A stretch of 64,000 nucleotides of DNA from Guillardia theta CCMP2712 (Eukaryota > Cryptophyceae > Pyrenomonadales > Geminigeraceae): positions 381,747 to 445,746 of the forward strand of contig NW_005434608.1 of assembly GCF_000315625.1 (NCBI RefSeq), in the 5' to 3' direction. The notes under the pieces were generated by a model that worked only from the letters and a program-made list of their open reading frames with translations, made no database searches and was not told the origin of the DNA. Positions 11,705 to 23,119 of the stretch are shown in pieces. Position 1 is the first letter of the stretch, and every line of letters begins with the position of its first letter. The position numbers and the translations under genes are program-made.

Positions 11705-12717
11705 ATGCAGCTTCTCCGCTCTTGCCTCCTCCTTGCGCTCGTCGCCTCCGCCTCCGCCTTCTCCGCCCCTACGTGAGTACATCACAAACCTGTCCTCCTT
11801 CTTCCTTCCTGTCCCATCCCTTCTTGTCGATCTCCTCTGCTCTGTCTGTGTTTGGTCGATGCTGAACGTTGTGGGCTAATCTCTCTCGTGCCATGAGGGG
11901 TTTGCTCCTCGTGTGTGAACACCGTTGACAAGGTTGTAGCCCTTGTCAATCGAAGATATTGTTTGTTCATGTGTCGTTCCGATTGACGCGCTGGCTTTCT
12001 CTTCATGAGAGTCATCTCGGGCCATTTTTACCTCACATGTTAGAACTCACTGTGAAAGTCGGCTGACACCTAGTCTGTCCTGACGTTGGCTCCTCTTTTC
12101 ATGTTGCTTCTTATTCTTCTTTGTTGTGATCGATGTTATGTTGCAAGAATTTCGAATGTTTACATCCCCAGCACTGGTGTCGAGGACCTTTGTACATCTC
12201 GCTTGTGTGGACTCGATGAACGCACCCTTCCTTTATACCACTCCTTTCGTCTGTCTGGACTTACTTTGTCTTACACCTTCTCTCGCAGTCTCCCCCTCCG
12301 CGCCTCCGGACGCGCTGCGGTCTCCCAGCGCACTGTGATGAGCTACTCCCCCGTTCCCTCCCCCGAGGGAACCAAGGAGACCTACTGGGAGACCAAGGCT
12401 CCCAGCAGCGAGGTCAGGCTCTCGGAGGAGGATGGAGGCAGCTGCTGATGGGCATGGCAGGTTCTCGGCATCGGCAAGAACCTTCCTTCCGGCTCCTTTG
12501 CCTCCGCCTCCGTCGTTGCTGCTCTCGTTGGAGGCTTCTGCACCAGCCAGGTGACTGACGCTGCCTACAACATGATTTGTCACGTGCTCACTGTTCTCTG
12601 CAGTGCGTCCCCCTCACTGCTGACCCCAACCCTCTCTACATCGCTGGCTCCTTGTTCCTCCCCTACTCCTGGGCCCTTCACGTCGCTGCTTGGATCCAGA
12701 AGAACAACGGCAAGTAA
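11705..12717 (+). CDS. small plastid-targeted two-helix membrane protein
   Basis: Four exons: 11705-11772, 12289-12412, 12461-12550, 12604-12717 (stop TAA 12715-12717), all GT-AG, giving 131 aa. The N-terminus [20 protein letters not shown] is a signal peptide ending in the ASAF plastid-entry motif of secondary red plastids. A short transit-like stretch ([17 protein letters not shown]) follows, then a mature part of about 90 aa with two hydrophobic stretches: [19 protein letters not shown], and [20 protein letters not shown] ahead of a C-terminal QKNNGK. Size and layout resemble small thylakoid photosystem subunits, but I cannot match it to a named one. Intron 1 (516 nt) is much longer than the other two (48 and 53 nt). 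AATAAA lies 39 nt after the stop. Confidence 0.85.
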
Positions 12718-12755
12718 ACGTTGACGCGCGATTTATTGAGTCTCTTGAAGCTTGC

Positions 12756-12761
12756 AATAAA
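12756..12761 (+). terminator. AATAAA polyadenylation-like signal
   Basis: AATAAA within gcaataaaag, 39 nt after the stop of the small plastid membrane protein gene. Placement is as expected for a poly(A) signal, but its use in this lineage is unverified. Confidence 0.4.
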
Positions 12762-12863
12762 AGAAGCTGAAGGCATCGCAGCCGTAGTGTGTCAGAGTTG
12801 TTACAGGGAACACAGGAGTCGAAAAAAGGGAGGTTATGATGAACAGAACTTAGTCTGATCCCA

Positions 12864-14209
12864 TCAGACTTCGGGTGCAAACAGAGTCATGCCGCAAGCT
12901 GTATCCGCATGCCCCAGAGCCTTCATGGAATGCTGACAAGACAGTCAGCATGACTTGCAAGAAATCCTAGTCGCAACCTGAAAGCTCTCTCGGCAGAAGA
13001 GAGTCATGCCAGCTTGGCTGTCGACAGCAACAACGTTGCTGCTCATGTTGGCCGACGGCGACTGGAAAAGAGTGATCCCGCAGCTTGACACGGCATGCAA
13101 ATCCTCTGCAACTTCCACCGGCTCCTTCAACACTGTCACATACGCCGTCTCAATGTGTTGACACAAACCTGCACGAACGTGTCCTCCTCCATTTTGAAAA
13201 GAGTCATACCGCAGGACTCGATGCATGTTTCATCCTGTCGCATCCGGGTCAGATCAGCGGAGGGCAAAGACATGTTGTTCACTACGTTGACTGCGCTGTC
13301 GAAGCTTTGAAGGTACTTGGTGAACGAAGCACACTTTTGACGCACAGACTGGATGAGGTTGGACACGTCTGCGCTGTTGAGAGCGTCGGACTCCTCGTCC
13401 TCGACCGTCTCGGCGAACAAGGTCATCCCTGCGATGCTACCAGTAGCTCTCAGGGGTTTCGAGTCTGCCTGATCGACTGCAAGAAAACATCATCATCATC
13501 AAGTTGAGAAACTGGACCGCTCCTCACCAGCACTGAGGAGAGAAACTCCTGCAGTCTCGTTGAACTGCACTTGACGATCCTCCAGAGACTGTTTTCCCTC
13601 ATTCCTGATGAGGGAGATCCCGGCGACGGAATCCATCACTGGGCCCTCGGAACATGCCTGCGAGGGGAGTTTCCCTCCCTGCATCTTGTCCATTCTCTCC
13701 TGGAGCTTCAACATGGCGTCGTTGTACAGCTCATCCACTTGGACGTGGGTGTCGCCGATGCACATCACGTTGAACTCATTCAAGACCAGGTTGAGGACAA
13801 CTCCAGTGTGACCCTCCGGCCGGTAGCGCAGGTGCTCGCACGAGAACAGCTCGACAACCTCCTGGAGGCTCAGCTCGCCAACGACGCTGCTGTCAATGGC
13901 GAACGACCTGAACCACTTCCCTGAGTGAGGATCGAACTTTCCGAGAGGCTTGGTTGCCGCCCCGAGCTTCTGCCCCAGCGGGTTCATCGCAGGCCGAGGA
14001 CCCAGCGAGGTGAGCTTGTCGAGGACGTACATGCGAGCCAGGCCATCTTGACCCTCCGGCATGCAGGGCGAGTCAGCATCTGACAAGGTTCTCGTACGAA
14101 GACCACTCTTCTTGCCGTCATCCTCATCCATCCTTGGCATGTATGACGCGCTAAAGCTGGATGGTCCGGCTTCGTCGTCAGTGCCGCTCCATGACCTGCT
14201 GGACTTCAT
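12864..14209 (-). CDS. unidentified protein with seven GMTLF-type short repeats
   Basis: The first ATG is at 14209; exon 1 runs to 13528. Intron 13527-13477 (51 nt, ending TTTTCTTGCAG). Exon 2 starts at 13476. A second intron near 13195-13145 could not be fixed. A 45-nt intron (12977-12933) precedes the last exon, which stops at 12864-12866. The N-terminal ~190 aa is not recognised; it contains FDPHSGKWFRSFAID and a helix ELYNDAMLKLQERMDKM. The C-terminal half carries seven copies of [AC]-G-[MIV]-[TS]-L-[FLI]: AGISLI, AGVSLL, AGMTLF, CGMTLF, CGITLF, AGMTLF and, at the end, CGMTLFAPEV. The copies are separated by unlike acidic or Ser-rich spacers, as for arrayed docking peptides. Function unknown. 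Confidence 0.65.
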
Positions 14210-15771
14210 GACAAAGCCTGCCAAGCATGTGAGAGCTCGAATATCGATTGAAATACGATATCAACAATCAAGCAATGGAGATGGAAAAAAGAACGGATCT
14301 CCTTGAAGCATCAAAACAATGAGGGAAGCAGGCCGTACTAAGATATCAGATGTGACTCATTGATTGCATCGTTCCAGTGAAAACCGGATTCTATGGCGCT
14401 CAAACATATCGAATGCTCTATCACGAGAGGATAAACAGTACACGTTCCATACATCATTTTCGGAAAGCGCTTTTCCCTCATGATGATTGAATCTTATGCA
14501 AGCATGCCTCTGCGACCCCACGACTCGTCACTGCCATCATCCACTGACTCTTATCCTCTAGCTCCATTACCCAATTCTTGACATCTGTTTCATCCTCAGC
14601 AGTCTTTCGTGACTTGCTTGCCTATCTTGTTATCTTCGTTCATTCTTCTTCAACCTCCTCCTCTCCCCCGCGCCACTCCGCATCTCTTCGCAAAGGCCTC
14701 ATGGTCAGGGCCATGGCGCGTACGTACTTGACTACCCACCACGGTACAAAATACTACCCTACCTAATTGGTGTGCTGTTCGTTGGTAACTGATATGGGTA
14801 CTTGGACCGAAAGAGGAGTATTGAACTTAGAGGGGTGGGGTAGTGGGTAGGGGGATAAAATTTTCATTTTAAAGTTTTTAAGTTTTTACAGACGGTCTAC
14901 TAAAAATCCAAGAGTAACGGTTCATGTAACGTCGGATGATCTAGTCGCCGATCGGAGTGCCATCGGTAGTGATAAATCTTCAGAGTCTAATCATGGCAAG
15001 CCGGCAGTCAGGTCCCCCGCCGTTCGGGCCCGGCCCGACACGGACCGGACCCGCAGGCCTGACTAACTTGTGTAAGAACTCAGGTTCTGACAAACCTCTC
15101 AGAAGTTCTTTCAGACGCGATAAGTTCAAGGGATGCGTCTAATCAGGTTGTGAACCAAGTGAAGCCTGCAGGTCCAAGCTAGTGGGCTGGAGCTTAGTCT
15201 GTGACTTAGAAGATCCGGTTGGTTGGAGCCTGGGGAAGCTGAGGCGACGCCGGAGGAATCAAGAGGCGCCGGCTGTCGAAGAGGCAGCACTCGTACAGTG
15301 GTGGAAGTAAGGCGGTGGTGTGTGAAGGGAAGCTGTTTGGTTGGTCTTGCTGCTACGAGTGTTGGGAATAAAGTGCTGGGGATTGTTGGGAAGTTGATCT
15401 GAGTTATCTGAGGTGTTTGGTTGGCTGTGAAAGTCATTGGTGTCTTCGTGCGCACATCATCTGTGAGTCTTGGTCTTTGGACTTATCAGTCAGCTGTTGA
15501 GCTGTTCTACTAGTCATTCATCTGTGCACAGACTCTAGGAGTCAGGAATTGATTCCAATACAAAAAGAAAATTTTCTTTTTGTATTCACGAACAAAGGAA
15601 TACAAAAAGACTCTACGATAAGATTCCAAGGACAACGAGTTAAAGGGCTCTTGGTCTTTGTGCGTCGAATTGACAACGAGTTTGAAGGCTCTTTAAGGCT
15701 CCTGGTTGTTGTACTGTACGCTGTTACTCATTTTTTTTTGGAACGGTATTGGTAACTCCAAGTTGACGATC
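14210..15771. other. intergenic / 5' flank of the retroelement
   Basis: 14725-14890 has the CTACCC/GGGTAG-type tract followed by an AT-rich stretch. 14980-15075 has a GC-rich patch (gttcgggcccggcccgac). 15120-15770 may be the LTR/leader of the copia-type element, but no second LTR is present for comparison. It holds a 30-bp palindrome (15557-15586) and a partial direct repeat (acaacgag...ggctct) near 15631-15695. The minus ORF at 15126-15455 is low-complexity and not supported. Confidence 0.4.
15557..15586. repeat. 30-bp perfect palindrome
   Basis: aatacaaaaagaaaa is followed directly by its exact reverse complement ttttctttttgtatt, with no loop. A third partial copy (aatacaaaaagac) follows at about 15600. 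It lies about 190 bp upstream of the retroelement ORF. Confidence 0.95.
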
Positions 15772-18700
15772 ATGAGCATGCCAGATCTGCAAGAGGAGTT
15801 GAAACGAAGCCATGGTGATGTTCAGGTCGACAAGCTGAAGCATGGGAAGGTTACCTCCAAGGAAAAACTCGAGGACCTGTTCCTTCCTTTCTCAGGTGCC
15901 ATGAGTCGTTTTCGTCCGAATCTTGGGGCTTGTTTCTTAAAACTGTTGGACTTGTTTCCGATTGACGAGACTGGATCGTTTGTTGGAGAATTTCATGAAA
16001 TGTGGGAGTCGTCTCCAGAAGGTCTAGAAAAATTCTCTTCGCTGGAGTGGAAGATTCAGGTCACGGCGTTGTTTCTGCATGCAGGGTACATTTGGAAGAA
16101 TGGGAAGAAATTCAAGGATGCTCTTGAGAAGTTTAAGAAGTTGCGAGGAAAATTCGAGGAGGCAATCGCAGCCAGCGAGGATGTGATTGATGGTGCTTCA
16201 GAGGATGGAGAGATGGGTAATCCACTCGATACATCTGTGGTTTTCTCTCCACACAAGTACCAGATATCACCGAGGTTGTTCAGATCCTCAGCTGATCGAC
16301 AGGAGGTGGAAGTCTTATTTGAAGATATTGCTGAGGTACTTGTAAGCACGAACAGTTATTTTCGAGTGAAGCTAAAGGATGATTTCGACATAGAGTGGCA
16401 GATGTCAGGAGGAGGCAACTATCCTTTGGCATTCTTCAAAACTTTGGCACTGGTACGCTGGAATGTAAAGCAACGAAGTGGAGCTGAGCTTATCGAGCTT
16501 ACTGAGGACGAAGGGAGAGATCAGCTCAGAGCGCTAGCGAAACAGCCACTTGAGTCTGAAGAAGCCTTCTGGAGGAACGTGGACAAAATCAAGCTACTGT
16601 TTAAGAATCTCAAGGATAGTATTCAAGGTGTTGTGGGGGCACACCAAAGGATGGGGCCGTTAGAGATCCAGATCGCTGAACTCTTGCATGCCAGGTGTAA
16701 AGAATCGACTTGTGAATCGTTGCAGTCATTGGCATTGAATAGAGAATTGCGAAATTGGAAGAAGAGTAATATGAGACCAGAAAAGATTTCTCTCGACGAA
16801 ATATTCCACTGGGGGCGCATCTTAAAAACTAGAAGCAAGACGACTACGACCGTGACGCCCGCGATGGATGCGAAGGGAGACGTGTCAGTGGTGAATATCA
16901 CTGTGGCAAGTGAACCGATGGTACCGAATGAACCGCAGGCTGTCGGAGAAGTTGCAGTGGGCAAGAAGAGATCCTCGGGGTCAGGCGAAAATAGTGGTCA
17001 AGCGGATTCGGGAGAGCATCGGTTGGGGGATGATACTGAATATATGCCTGACGGTGCAATGTCTCCAGTTCCTCCAGCAGGCAGAAGAACACGGAGGGAT
17101 TTCAAGGCGGAGCGAGGGGTCTTGGAAAGCAAATATGTCAATCGAGATGTCGAAGTTCTTGTAAATGGTCAAGTAGAGCAAGGCAAAATTTTGCAGATGG
17201 TTTTCAAGGAGGGAAAGTTTCTCGCGCGGATTGTTTTCCCAACTCTCGACAATTACTGGGTGTTACGGTCTGTCACTGATCCTGACATCAAGTTTTTGGA
17301 ACAAACCGAACAGAAGGCAATGGTGGTGCTTACAAGTGGGGAGACAATATCAGAGGCCTGCATGTTAGCAGATTATTACTCGTGCAGCTTTCCACCGAAC
17401 GTCTTTGGTGATATGACCGACCATACCAAGGTTTTTAAACCCTGTCTTGATCGTGCAGCGGATGAGATCATGGATGTTGTCGAAGCTACAGTTGGGGGTT
17501 CGCCTGAAGTGGTTGTACTTTCCCAGCACAAGAAATTTCCACAGTATCTGCAAGTTACACATATTGTGCAGGGGTCGACTGAATCTGAAGAGATCTTGTA
17601 TGTTTGGGACAGGGGGGAAGACAGGACAAGCCTTCAGCCAGCATCCCAGCGTTTTGTTCCAGTATGGAGGGATGAGATGTACAAAACTCGTTTACAGCAT
17701 GTCGATCCTGTGTCATCTGCCCCACAGGTCAGTGCTAATGTGGACCCTACTTTCAGGGATACGCGTCTTCTTGTGGCGAATCTAGCGTTGGTCTCTCCCG
17801 TATGGGACGCGGTGGAGCTGGCATCTGACCTGTTATCTCTGATGTCTTCCGACCGTGACAATCCAGCTGCAATGCCTGAGAATCAGGCAGATTACGTGAT
17901 GACAGCGGCTTGCGATGCAGGAAATGTGGAGAACGAAAGTAGTTTTGACAAGTTACCAGATCCCAAGACAAGGTCAGAGATGTTACGTCGTCCGGATCGG
18001 CATCTTTGGGAGCAGGCTGAAAAGGAGGAAATTGCGAAGATCGAAAGTCGTGGGGTCTGGGAAGTTGTTACGCGTGATCAGAAAAACAGGGAGTCAAATC
18101 ATTCCGTCCTTGCTCGCGCCTTGTGGGTGTATGCTTCAAAACGAGACTTGAAGGGCAAGATCTTGAAACGAAAGGGGCGGCTAGTTATCATGGGCAACTT
18201 ACTTCCTTCATCTGAAGAATTGTTTGCACCGACTACATCGTTGGACAATATCCGGCTCTTGCTGAGCATCGCGGCAGGCAACCGTTGGAGAATCACATTC
18301 AGGGATATCTCTGCTGCTTTCTTGTATGGTGACTTGGAGGTTCCTGTGTATTTGATTCCTCCAGATATCATGAGTCTTCCTCCTGAGTGCCTCCTCAAAG
18401 TCTTGAAGTCGCTCTATGGACTTCGCATTGCACCAAGGAGATGGTATCTTAAGTTCACGCAGGTGTTGAAGACGGTGGGAGCAAGTGGGATAGGACATGA
18501 TGAGATCATCTACCGATACTCCAACTGTGCGGGGGACGTCTTGCTTCTGACTGTCTTCGTGGATGACTTACTCATTGTCTCTCAAACTGAAGCAGTTAAG
18601 ATTGAGTTTCTTGAGAAGCTCAACACAGTATTCGACTTTTCGGGGAGTGAGGCAACAGGTACCTTCTTGGGCATTAAAATAGAACAGAATGACGATCAGG

Positions 18701-18864
18701 GTCGGATAACTTTGTCACAACAGCATTTCATTGAAAAGATTGTTGAACGCTTTGAAATCGTTGCCAGAGGTGTCAAAACTCCTCCACTGACGCGCAGCCC
18801 CAAGCTTGTCGCGTCACACCCTCAACTTCTACGCATCCCAGCACCGCAACTTGATTCGATTTGA
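15772..18864 (+). mobile_element. Ty1/copia-type retroelement remnant (Gag-like + RT), truncated
   Basis: One ORF of about 1030 codons from ATG 15772. The last ~300 residues are a copia-type reverse transcriptase: LWEQAEKEEIAKIESRGVWE, a degraded KGRLVIMGN block, FAPTTSLDNIRLLLSIAA, ITFRDISAAFLYGDLEVPVY with the first catalytic Asp, LLKVLKSLYGLRIAPRRWYL, and TVFVDDLLIVSQ carrying the DD pair. The N-terminal ~350 residues are helical and Gag-like. I see no CCHC zinc knuckle, no protease DSG/DTG and no integrase HHCC or DDE, and RNase H is missing because the ORF runs into host sequence after VKTPPL (about 18790). It therefore looks internally deleted or unusual in organisation, and 3'-truncated. 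The last ~90 bp overlap, antisense, the end of the sensor-kinase ORF. Confidence 0.85.
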
Positions 18865-21800
18865 TGATCTCGCGCACTACAGTGAAGTTCCACTTCCCCT
18901 CAGCAACGCCCTCGACGTCCCACTCTGACGTTCCCCTCTCCTGCGACACACCCACATCCTCCCCCGTATTCCTCCTCGATCTTTTGCTCTGCACCAGGGA
19001 CCGTGGGCTAGTCTCCTCGTCGAGACGCCGAGGAGGAGAGAGGCTCTTCTGATGCCGCTTGAGCTCGAGCTCTGTGACTGGAGCCTTCTTGGGCTGCTCA
19101 ACAACAGCAGGCTCAGCGTCCGACTCAATCTTGCTGGTGAGGAGGAGCGGGGTGGACTGTGAGGTGACCTTGCCCCTCCTCGGGGAGATCGGGCGAATGG
19201 GGGAGTTGCTGTCCGTCGATGTCAAGTTGGTTGCAGAGCTGTTCCTGGGCAAACGCTGAGAGGGTCGACCTCTAGGCCTTCCCTTGCTGTTTCGGAGCGA
19301 TGAGAAGAAGTCGTGGACATCGTCTTCGTTCACATTGCTGACCCGCAAAGGAAGCTGGAAGTTGAATGTTGTACCCTGGTAGCAAGTCAGGTCTCCAATG
19401 TCTGCTATCCCCTAGCCCTCACTTCCCATCTCCCCTTCCTCCTCTTTTCTTCCTCCTCCTTCCTTGCCCCCAAAGACAGGACGATCATCTCACCTTCCCA
19501 ACTTCAGACTCGCACTGAATGTCACCTCCCATCAGGAGCGCGAGCTTTTTGCAAACGCTCAACCCCAGAGCTCCGTCCTTAAGAAGCTCCACACTGGTAG
19601 AAATGTCAGAGGCAAGCTGAGCTGACGCGGGAGAAGAAAGGGAGGAAGGTAAACGAGCAAGGGAGAAAGCAGCGAGAGTTAGTCTGCACTCACTCTCCGT
19701 CCACGAGGTTGTTCGAGTTATTGTGATTGCCAAAGATCATCTTCAGCTGCTCCGAGTCCATACCAGGGCCATCGTCAATGACCAACATGCTGCAGTTGAA
19801 GCAGACGCGGCCCTTGCTGTCCACAAACGTCTCGGAGCCAGTCCTGGCCTCCACACGAATTTTCTCGATCTCTTCGTGATTGAGAGAGTGGGAGATGATC
19901 TTGGTCAAGACCTGCTGGATGCGGAAGGGATCGCCGACCACGTTGAAGAACTGGAGCTTCGAGGTGTCGATGGAGACGGTGTCGCTCTCCTCGGAGAAAT
20001 GTGAGCCAAGCGCTTCGAAGAGAAGGCGCAGGTCAAACGTCAGCTCTTCAAGCTCTACTCCTCTGCAAGCATCAAGTGAGCGCCCTTAACGTCTGCAGCC
20101 CCTCTAATCACAGCCCTCCCTCCTCTCTTGCAAGCTCTTTCTCTCCCTCACCCTATGTTCTTTCACTCCTGCTCTTTCTCCTCTCTCACCCCATGTTGAT
20201 CTTCGCGATGTCCAAGATGTCATCGATGATCTTCCGCAGCTGGTTCGCTCTCTCCCACGTCCCTTCCACCAGCGCGAACTGCTCGTCATCGATGTCCGTG
20301 TCTTGTAAGAAGGAGATGTTGCCCATGATGCCATTCAGAGGGTTTCTGATCTCATGGCACAGGAACTGCAGCTGCTCCATCTTTGCCTGCATGACGTGTG
20401 AGCCTATCATCTAGGCGAGAGAGTGTCAAGCAAAGAACCTCATTGGCCGCCTCTTCTGCCAACTTGATCTTCTTCATGAGCTCCTTCTCTTGCCTCGTGG
20501 TCACGTCTTGCGCGAAGAAGACCACTCCCTCGACTGTGTCGTTGGTGGTGCGACGAGCTCCGGCGCTGACCAGCAGGTTCACAACCCCCTTGTTTCGCTT
20601 CTTGAAGATGACGTCGATGCAAGCGACTTCACAAAATTTCATCGCATTCACTCGTTGCTCGTTGAGCTGCAAGGGATGACGTCAGCACAAGACACGCAAG
20701 GAACGCCGTTGTCCATCGCACCTTTTGACACATCTCGTTGGAGAAAACTTCCAGGTCGTTGCCAAATATTTCCCCGACAAGGCTCTTGCCGATCACTTCC
20801 TCGCGCTTCAACATGGTAATCTCCGCCATCTTCGAGTTCCACTCATTCACTTTGCCATCGTTCGTGCAGCAGAACACAGGGACGGCACACTGTGCGATCA
20901 ACCTCTCATACTCAGCCGCTACCGACTGAGAAAAGTCCAAAGATCAGTCTTTTCTCGGTGAACGAATTCGGTGCAGACCAACCTTGCATCTCTCAAGAAC
21001 AATCACTGACTCGGTGATGTCTTGACCAACAAACGTGACAGACGCTGCAAAGCCGCAGACTTTCTTGAGCACGTTTGCGTTCAGGAGGAGGTGAACGGTC
21101 TGAGAGAACAATCAAGAAAACAAAAGGATGAAGCATAATTGCATGCAGACCTCTGACTTCTGCTTGTTGCTGAACATCTCAAGATGAAAAGGGTCTGTAT
21201 CAATTCCTGCATTGGTATCGTCTAGGATGCTTGACAACACAGTTCGGAACGACGCAGGGCAGAACTCCTTCAGCTCCTTTCCACATGCTTCTTCCTTTCG
21301 CAACGAGGAGAGTTGTTCCATCTTGGCGTTCCACTGCAAGCATGTGAACTCAGAAAAGACAGCAGACATGATCAATCCTGCACAGACCTGAATGATCACA
21401 CCCGAACGATCTATGCTGAAGATTGGAGCATTCGCAGCGGAGATGATGTTAGACAGCTGGACAAATGTGAGATGGAAATCATGCTTGCACGTAAATCACC
21501 TCTGTAGCCATACGAAAGCTTTCAGTTCTGCTCTTCACCCGCTGCTCATGAATTCTCATGCTCATGTCTTGGGTCAACTCTTGCCCTGTTGCCCACGACA
21601 AGATGTCGTTGACAAACTTCCCGAGATCCTGCACATCCTCCAGGTCGCTCTGAGACCAGTCACGGCAGCCCGCCTCAGCGGACTTGTCATGCTCGATCTG
21701 TCTAAACCAGAGCAGCTCGCCTCCCATCTTGAGGGGAAGGCAGAGCATTCCACATGCGCACAAGGGATCACAATCATACCCCGAAATGATGTCGCGCACA

Positions 21801-23119
21801 TCCCTGCTGCTCGAAAGCTTCCTGTCACTGTCGCTGTAAATCTCATCCACGAGCGCCTTGATGAAGTTCACATCCGGAGTCCTTCCGATGGTGTGGACCT
21901 CGCCGCTTGGCATGACAACAGCTCCTCCTGAGGTGTGGGGGACCACGGAGAGGAGGGAAGTCTCCTGAGATGCCACCAGCCCCTTGAGCGTGTCCACTCC
22001 TTCAAGGTTCTGCATCAAGTCCAGCAAATCTCCATGGATGTTGAGTAGCTTTGACAACCTTGCCTGCCGCTTCACCTCCATCAAGGAGTCCAGCTTGGAG
22101 AAGAAAGCCTGGCTCACGAAGTCGCACACAACTCGGTCATTGATCGACATGTGCTTAGGTTGCGAATAGTTATATCCGATCATGAGGCCCCAATCCCCAA
22201 CTCTCTTGGTCCTGATGGACATCACAAAGAACGACCTGATGCCCATCGAGAGGAAATATTCCTTGGTGAAAGGATCAGTTGCCAGGTAGCTAGACTTGAG
22301 GATAGAAATCTGCGATTTGCTCAATGGGCCCAGGGCTTCCTTCACGAAGCACATGGGCTCGTAGTCAGCGTTGAGATCACGATCGATGCAGAGATTCTTA
22401 AAGCCGCACACTTGGAGCAACTGCTTGCTGGCACTCTGGAACAGGAACGTGGAGTCTTGGACGGACGAAGCCTTGTCCTCTGCGACAGGGATGAGGAAAC
22501 CATACTCACTTTCAGAGGTAGAGAGTTTGTACAGCACAATGCGCTCGTAGCCCAAGATAGAACGCATCGTTGAGACAACAGTGCTGTAGAGGCTCTTGAG
22601 ATCGCGCTCGGCGAACACGTTTTCAATGGTTTCCCGAAAGCTGATCGTCAACTCAATCGGAGACTCTTCTTCTCGGGGCTCGATGTCAAGGATGACGTGG
22701 TCGTTCTCGTACACGAAGTGAATGTACGATTCCACGCCGCCCTTGAAAGTCACGTTGAAGGTGCCTGTAGACATCGAGTCTTTCTTCGCTTGCAACTCCG
22801 GCCAGGGCAGATTCGAGTCCAAGATTAGCTCGGACCAAGTTTTCCCGAGAATGTCATTGACAGCCCGGTTGATGATGCGATCCACGTTCTTACTGCAGCC
22901 AACCACCTTGCCAGTAGAGAGGTTTGCTACCAAGACTGCGCCCCCCGGCTGCACTCGATGGCAGGAAGGTTCACCGTAATATGGGATTTGGATCGGAGCT
23001 CCCAAATCAGAGCGGGGGACATGACTCAAGTTGTTGCTGCTCCTTGTCCTACCTCGGCTTCGCATAAGCCTGGAGCTTATGATCTGATCCATCTCGTAGT
23101 ACCTACGCCCAGCACCCAT
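18773..23119 (-). CDS. phytochrome-like sensor histidine kinase (PAS-GAF-PHY-PAS-PAS-HisKA-HATPase)
   Basis: ATG at 23119; at least eight exons. Exon 1 (~540 aa) has a PAS with IQIP...HRVQPGGAVLVA, a GAF (YLATDPFTKEYFLSMGIRSF; WGLMIGYNY) and a PHY region (LLWFRQIEHDK...WSQSDLEDVQDLGKFV). Two PAS domains follow (ANAPIFSIDRSGVIIQ|WNAKMEQL; VPVFCCTNDGKVNEWNSKMA), then an H-box with the phospho-acceptor His (LCHEIRNPLNGIMGNISFL), an ATPase domain with VIDDGPGM and GALGLSVCKKLALLMGG, and SEVGK|GTTFNFQLPL across the intron 19493-19376. No receiver domain is seen. The canonical bilin-site residues look lost: IQPHG is VQPGG, and the GAF His/Cys motif ACHH is IGYN. The N-box Asn also appears changed (IISHSLNH). 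The tail is basic and contains KGRPRGRPSQR, an AT-hook-like motif. The exact C-terminus is uncertain where it meets the retroelement. Confidence 0.85.

Noticed and set aside
15126-15455. Minus ORF of 109 aa, Thr/Pro-rich
   Set aside because: Lies in the putative LTR/leader of the retroelement, with low-complexity composition and no support.
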